A stretch of DNA of 45,366 nt from an uncultured Acidobacteriota bacterium (lineage in GTDB: Bacteria; Acidobacteriota; Terriglobia; Bryobacterales; Bryobacteraceae). Each line of letters opens with the position of its first letter. Position 1 is the first letter of the stretch. A program made the position numbers and the translations under genes. Location: NCBI GenBank assembly GCA_902825945.1, contig CADECY010000042.1, forward strand, positions 1 to 45,366. Direction: 5' to 3'. Shown here in pieces: positions 43,101 to 45,366 of the stretch. Under the pieces are notes generated by a model that saw nothing but the letters and a program-made list of their open reading frames with translations, had not been told where the DNA came from and did no database searches.

Positions 43101-45366
43101 CCCTGCGGCGGGCTTACGAGCAGGCCGGCTTCCCGGCCTCCAGCATCGGGTTGGTGGAGGCGCACGGTACCGGCACGGTGGCGGGCGACGAGACCGAAAT
43201 GGCCGCGCTCACTGAAGTCTTCAAGGGCGATGGCGCGGCGCCGGAGAGCTGCGTGGTGGGCTCGGTGAAGTCGATGATCGGCCATACTAAGGCAGCCGCG
43301 GGCGTCACGGGTTTGATCAAGGTGGCCCTGGCGTTGCACCATCGAGTGCTGCCGCCCACGCTGCATGTGGAGAACCCCAATCCGAAGCTGCGCGAGGAAG
43401 GCATCCCGTTCCACGTGCTGCGCGAAGCGCATCCGTGGCCGGAGCCGCCGGGAGGGCTCTCGCGGCGCGGTGGCGTAAGTTCGTTCGGTTTCGGAGGTAC
43501 CAACTTCCACGCGGTGCTCGAGGAGTACCGCGGCTACCCGCTCGCTGCCGCGGACCGGTGTTCGGCGCGCGACTGGCCGGCTGAATTGTTCCTGTGGCGC
43601 GCAGCCAACCCCCAGGCGCTAGGCTCGCAACTGGGCTCGCTGCTCGCCGAATTACGGCAAGGCGGGAAATGCGAAATGGCCGAGTTGGCCGCCGCCATCA
43701 ACCGGCGTGCCGGAACGGGTGGGGGTTCGTGCCGCTTGGCGATCGTGGCCAGTTCGGTGGCGGAGTTGACCGAACGAATCTCGCTGGTGACTGCTTCGGC
43801 CGGGCGCGGGGACGACAAGCTGTTCGACGCGCGGCAGGGAGTCTATTTCGCCGCGGAAGCGGGCCCGGTTCCTCCGGTGGCGTTCCTGTTCCCCGGGCAG
43901 GGCTCGCAATTCCCAGGCATGCTTCGCGAAGCCGCGATCTGCCTGCCCGAATTCGGCTCCATGCTGAGCCGGGCCGACTCCGCGTTGAGCCTCCCATCGG
44001 GATCAGCACGGCGGCTCAGCGCAACCATCTACCCACCTCCCGCTTGGGACGAAGCCGGGCGGACGCGACAAATGGAGGAGATCACGCGGACCGTGGTGGC
44101 GCAGCCCGCTCTTGCCGTGGTTGAGATCGCATTGTGCCGGGCTCTCGAGCGGCTGGGCGTTCAACCGTCCATGACCGCCGGGCATAGCTTCGGCGAGTAC
44201 GTTGCCTTGGCCGCCGCGGGCGTGCTGAGCGACGACGACCTGTTCCGGATCGCGGCCAAGCGCGGCGAAGCCATCGAGGGGGCCACCCGGCAAGCCGGTG
44301 ACGCCGGCACCATGGCTGCGGTGGCGGCTACCGCCGGCGAAGTGGAAAGCGCACTGGACAGCGAACCCGGCGTGGTGATCGCCAACCTGAACGCGCCGAA
44401 GCAGACGATCATTGCCGGAGCGACCGGCGCGATGCGCCTGGCCGTGGCGAAGATGGAGGCCGCGGGGATGGCCGTCCGGCCGATTCCCGTCGCCTGCGCG
44501 TTTCACTCGCCCTTGATGCAGCCGGCGGCCGACCGGCTGGCCGCGGACCTGGACTTTCTTGAACTGCGGCCCGCCCGCGTCCCGGTCTACTCCAACACCA
44601 CGGCTGGCCCGTATCCTCGAGAGGAAGGCGGATCGGCCGTCCGGGCCCTTCTCGCCCGCCATCTGACCGAGCCCGTGCGCTTCACTAGTGAGATTGAGGC
44701 CATGTACGAAGCGGGCGCGCGCGTGTTCGTGGAGGTAGGCCCCAAAACGGTACTCACCGGGTTGGCTCGAAGAATTCTCGAGGGCCGCGACGCCGTGGTC
44801 ATTTCCGCCGCGGCAGAGGGCTTTGAATCCGTGCTGGGCACGTTGGGTCATCTGTACGGGCTGGGCGTTCCGCTACGTCCGGATGAGCTGTGCCGGGGAC
44901 GGGTGACGCGCCCGGAACCGGTGGAGAAACTTTGTGAGCCGGGTAAGCCCGCGGCTTGGTTCGTTAACGGGGCGCGCGCTTATCCCGCCGCGCGGCCGTT
45001 TGTCATGACGCCGCCGGTTGCGATGCCAGCGCCGTTAGTGCAGCCTGCAACGGCGGGGGCCCAACCTACGGTGCAGGTGCCCTTGCCGGTCGCCGGGCAG
45101 CCGGCGCCGGGCGCCGACGCGGTCATGCTGGAGTTCCAGCGAATGATGGCGCAGTTTCTGGAAAGCCAGACGGCGGTGATGACGGCGTATCTCGGTGGTG
45201 GCAGCGCGACAGTCCCCGCCATGCCGGTCCTGGTTGCACCGGCGCCCGAAGTAGCGATCCCAACTTCGCCGGCGCCTTCGCCTGTCCTGGTCACCGCTCC
45301 AGCGGCAACCGCCGGTGTAAAGGCGGAGTTGCTTCGCATCGCCAGCGAACGGACGGGTTATCCCGC
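40115..45366 (+). CDS. PfaA-like type I polyketide synthase, partial (2x NMO-like, KS, AT, ACP start)
   Basis: Open to the window end (1,750 residues seen). The ATG at 40115 is the first after the in-frame TGA at 40082 and has AAGGGA five bases upstream. Domains: a first nitronate-monooxygenase-like TIM barrel (1 to about 240; AKGHEAGGWIG, His135; GVLLDSQLLLTPES), a second one (about 320-600; YPIFQGPMTRVSD, GRECGGHVGPRTS with His460), ketosynthase (about 690-1170; DAACAS Cys882, EAHGTGT His1017, GHTKAAAG His1057), acyltransferase (about 1250-1590; GQGSQFPGM, GHSFGEY Ser1358), then a helical EFQRMMAQFLESQ linker, Pro/Ala-rich linkers and the beginning of an ACP (LLRIASERTGYP). This order matches PUFA- or secondary-lipid-type iterative synthases, so the product is probably a fatty-acid-like polyketide. 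ACPs and ketoreductase should follow outside the window. Confidence 0.93.
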   Translation, partial: MQELGVAVQNVAGWLDLMVVASAMRSGATGVLNLEGVRDETRARDAIGRLAAVAAGRRFYLKLDSGWGPSASLLSSAPASVSGVIVIVGPNHAAAESLVRAARDQGRQAWIEAASAEDAAYAASWGASAIVAKGHEAGGWIGEEGSFVLLQRLLAECRLAIWAYGGVGTNSAAACLAAGAAGVLLDSQLLLTPESTIPLSVRAALEQMEGEETVAPGAELGAPYRFFRRAGMPAASALVSAARTATTSAEWRSSLEGCISWTEPETAVWPLGQDAALAAPLAARFHNVAGIIRAIRESAHAGLETAARLAPLGPGSSLASSHGLTYPIFQGPMTRVSDVAGFAGAVAENGGLPFLALALLRAPAVRKLLEETRQCAGQRPWGAGILGFVEPELRAEQLAEVRKVKPPFAIIAGGRPDQARPLEDAGIRTYLHVPAPSLLRMFIEDGARRFIFEGRECGGHVGPRTSFMLWEAMTAVLLEAIAAGVPAGELHCIFAGGIHDARSAAMVSALAAPLAERGVHIGVLMGTAYLFTREAVETGAIVDGFQRAALECRGTVSLESGPGHVTRCAGTPFNEQFLAVKRRMASEGQESGAIKEALENLNLGRLRLASKGVVRETDAAGQPVYRQASESEQRAEGMYMIGQVAALRHEVCSMRELHESVSAGSLRTLRQAAAASARDSAASAPRRQAQPLEVAIVGMSCLLPGAPDLRSFWRNVLARKDAIVEIPATRFDISRYFDEDKKARDKVYSRWGGFLDPVAFDPVRYGIPPAALGSIDPLQLLSLLAAERALEDAGYGTGQREFRRERTSVILGLSGGLGDLGIDLALRSNLPQHLEGAPAALYDRLPEWTEDSFAGILLNVAAGRIANRLNLGGVNMAVDAACASALAAVYVAARELETGTSDLVVVGGCDTVQSPFGFLCFSKSQALSPTGRCRPFDASADGIAISEGVAMVTLKRLADAERDGDRIYAVIQGIAGSSDGRGRGMSAPRREGQGLALRRAYEQAGFPASSIGLVEAHGTGTVAGDETEMAALTEVFKGDGAAPESCVVGSVKSMIGHTKAAAGVTGLIKVALALHHRVLPPTLHVENPNPKLREEGIPFHVLREAHPWPEPPGGLSRRGGVSSFGFGGTNFHAVLEEYRGYPLAAADRCSARDWPAELFLWRAANPQALGSQLGSLLAELRQGGKCEMAELAAAINRRAGTGGGSCRLAIVASSVAELTERISLVTASAGRGDDKLFDARQGVYFAAEAGPVPPVAFLFPGQGSQFPGMLREAAICLPEFGSMLSRADSALSLPSGSARRLSATIYPPPAWDEAGRTRQMEEITRTVVAQPALAVVEIALCRALERLGVQPSMTAGHSFGEYVALAAAGVLSDDDLFRIAAKRGEAIEGATRQAGDAGTMAAVAATAGEVESALDSEPGVVIANLNAPKQTIIAGATGAMRLAVAKMEAAGMAVRPIPVACAFHSPLMQPAADRLAADLDFLELRPARVPVYSNTTAGPYPREEGGSAVRALLARHLTEPVRFTSEIEAMYEAGARVFVEVGPKTVLTGLARRILEGRDAVVISAAAEGFESVLGTLGHLYGLGVPLRPDELCRGRVTRPEPVEKLCEPGKPAAWFVNGARAYPAARPFVMTPPVAMPAPLVQPATAGAQPTVQVPLPVAGQPAPGADAVMLEFQRMMAQFLESQTAVMTAYLGGGSATVPAMPVLVAPAPEVAIPTSPAPSPVLVTAPAATAGVKAELLRIASERTGYP

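Noticed and set aside
1..45366. CRISPR arrays, tRNA/rRNA genes, insertion sequences, integrase or phage genes
   Set aside because: No regularly spaced repeats, no cloverleaf-like or rRNA-like sequence and no transposase-like or integrase-like protein were seen on reading the window.

Overview
The window is GC-rich, gene-dense chromosomal DNA with 28 CDS that look intact, one gene broken by a stop codon, and a few gene relics. The combination suggests an Acidobacteriota of the Bryobacterales/Solibacter type: a very large Oar-like TonB-dependent receptor with an N-terminal carboxypeptidase-regulatory domain, many Tat or Sec leaders on small-molecule enzymes, Asp-box (sialidase-like) propellers, a relic of a Sigma70_ECF gene and a PfaA-like polyketide synthase. 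This assignment is an inference from gene content. No rRNA, tRNA, CRISPR array, transposase or phage gene was seen.

Left part (1-9.9 kb): on the minus strand, a secreted esterase-like/HEAT/Sel1 protein, a lactonase-type propeller, the TonB receptor, a lipoprotein and a NagX-like membrane acyltransferase. The acyltransferase appears to close a minus-strand operon with a FAD oxidoreductase (10.05-11.54 kb) and a four-Asp-box sialidase-like protein (11.5-13.2 kb). Divergent from this operon, with start codons that practically overlap, are an amidohydrolase and a five-bladed-propeller glycosidase-like protein (13.2-16.3 kb). Convergent to them is a minus-strand operon of two tandem paralogues of an unrecognised family and a second Asp-box protein that carries an in-frame nonsense codon (16.3-19.9 kb).

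Middle (20-28.2 kb): a class IV aminotransferase, an SGNH hydrolase and a GntR/FCD regulator form a plus-strand cluster. They are followed by a Tat-type protein of unknown function (minus), then an aldo/keto reductase with two tandem NAD-epimerase paralogues, one of which has lost its nucleotide-binding glycines and catalytic Tyr. A secreted gluzincin-type peptidase closes the section. These sets look like uptake and breakdown functions for an unidentified sugar, uronate or amino-sugar material.

The most striking unit lies at 28.8-31.2 kb: a tight three-gene operon of ornithine/diamine decarboxylase, NNMT/PNMT/TEMT-type amine methyltransferase and PACE-type diamine exporter. Together they predict synthesis, N-methylation and export of a diamine. 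A 1.4-kb graveyard of decayed genes (ECF sigma, TonB receptor and possibly an FtsX-type permease) follows.

Right part (32.6-45.4 kb): two secreted hydrolases, a secreted propeller/fibronectin-type protein, a membrane-anchored zinc-ribbon methyltransferase with a recognisable promoter, and the first 1,750 residues of a PfaA-like iterative PKS. The PKS starts with two tandem nitronate-monooxygenase-like barrels, then KS, AT and the beginning of an ACP, and runs off the window.
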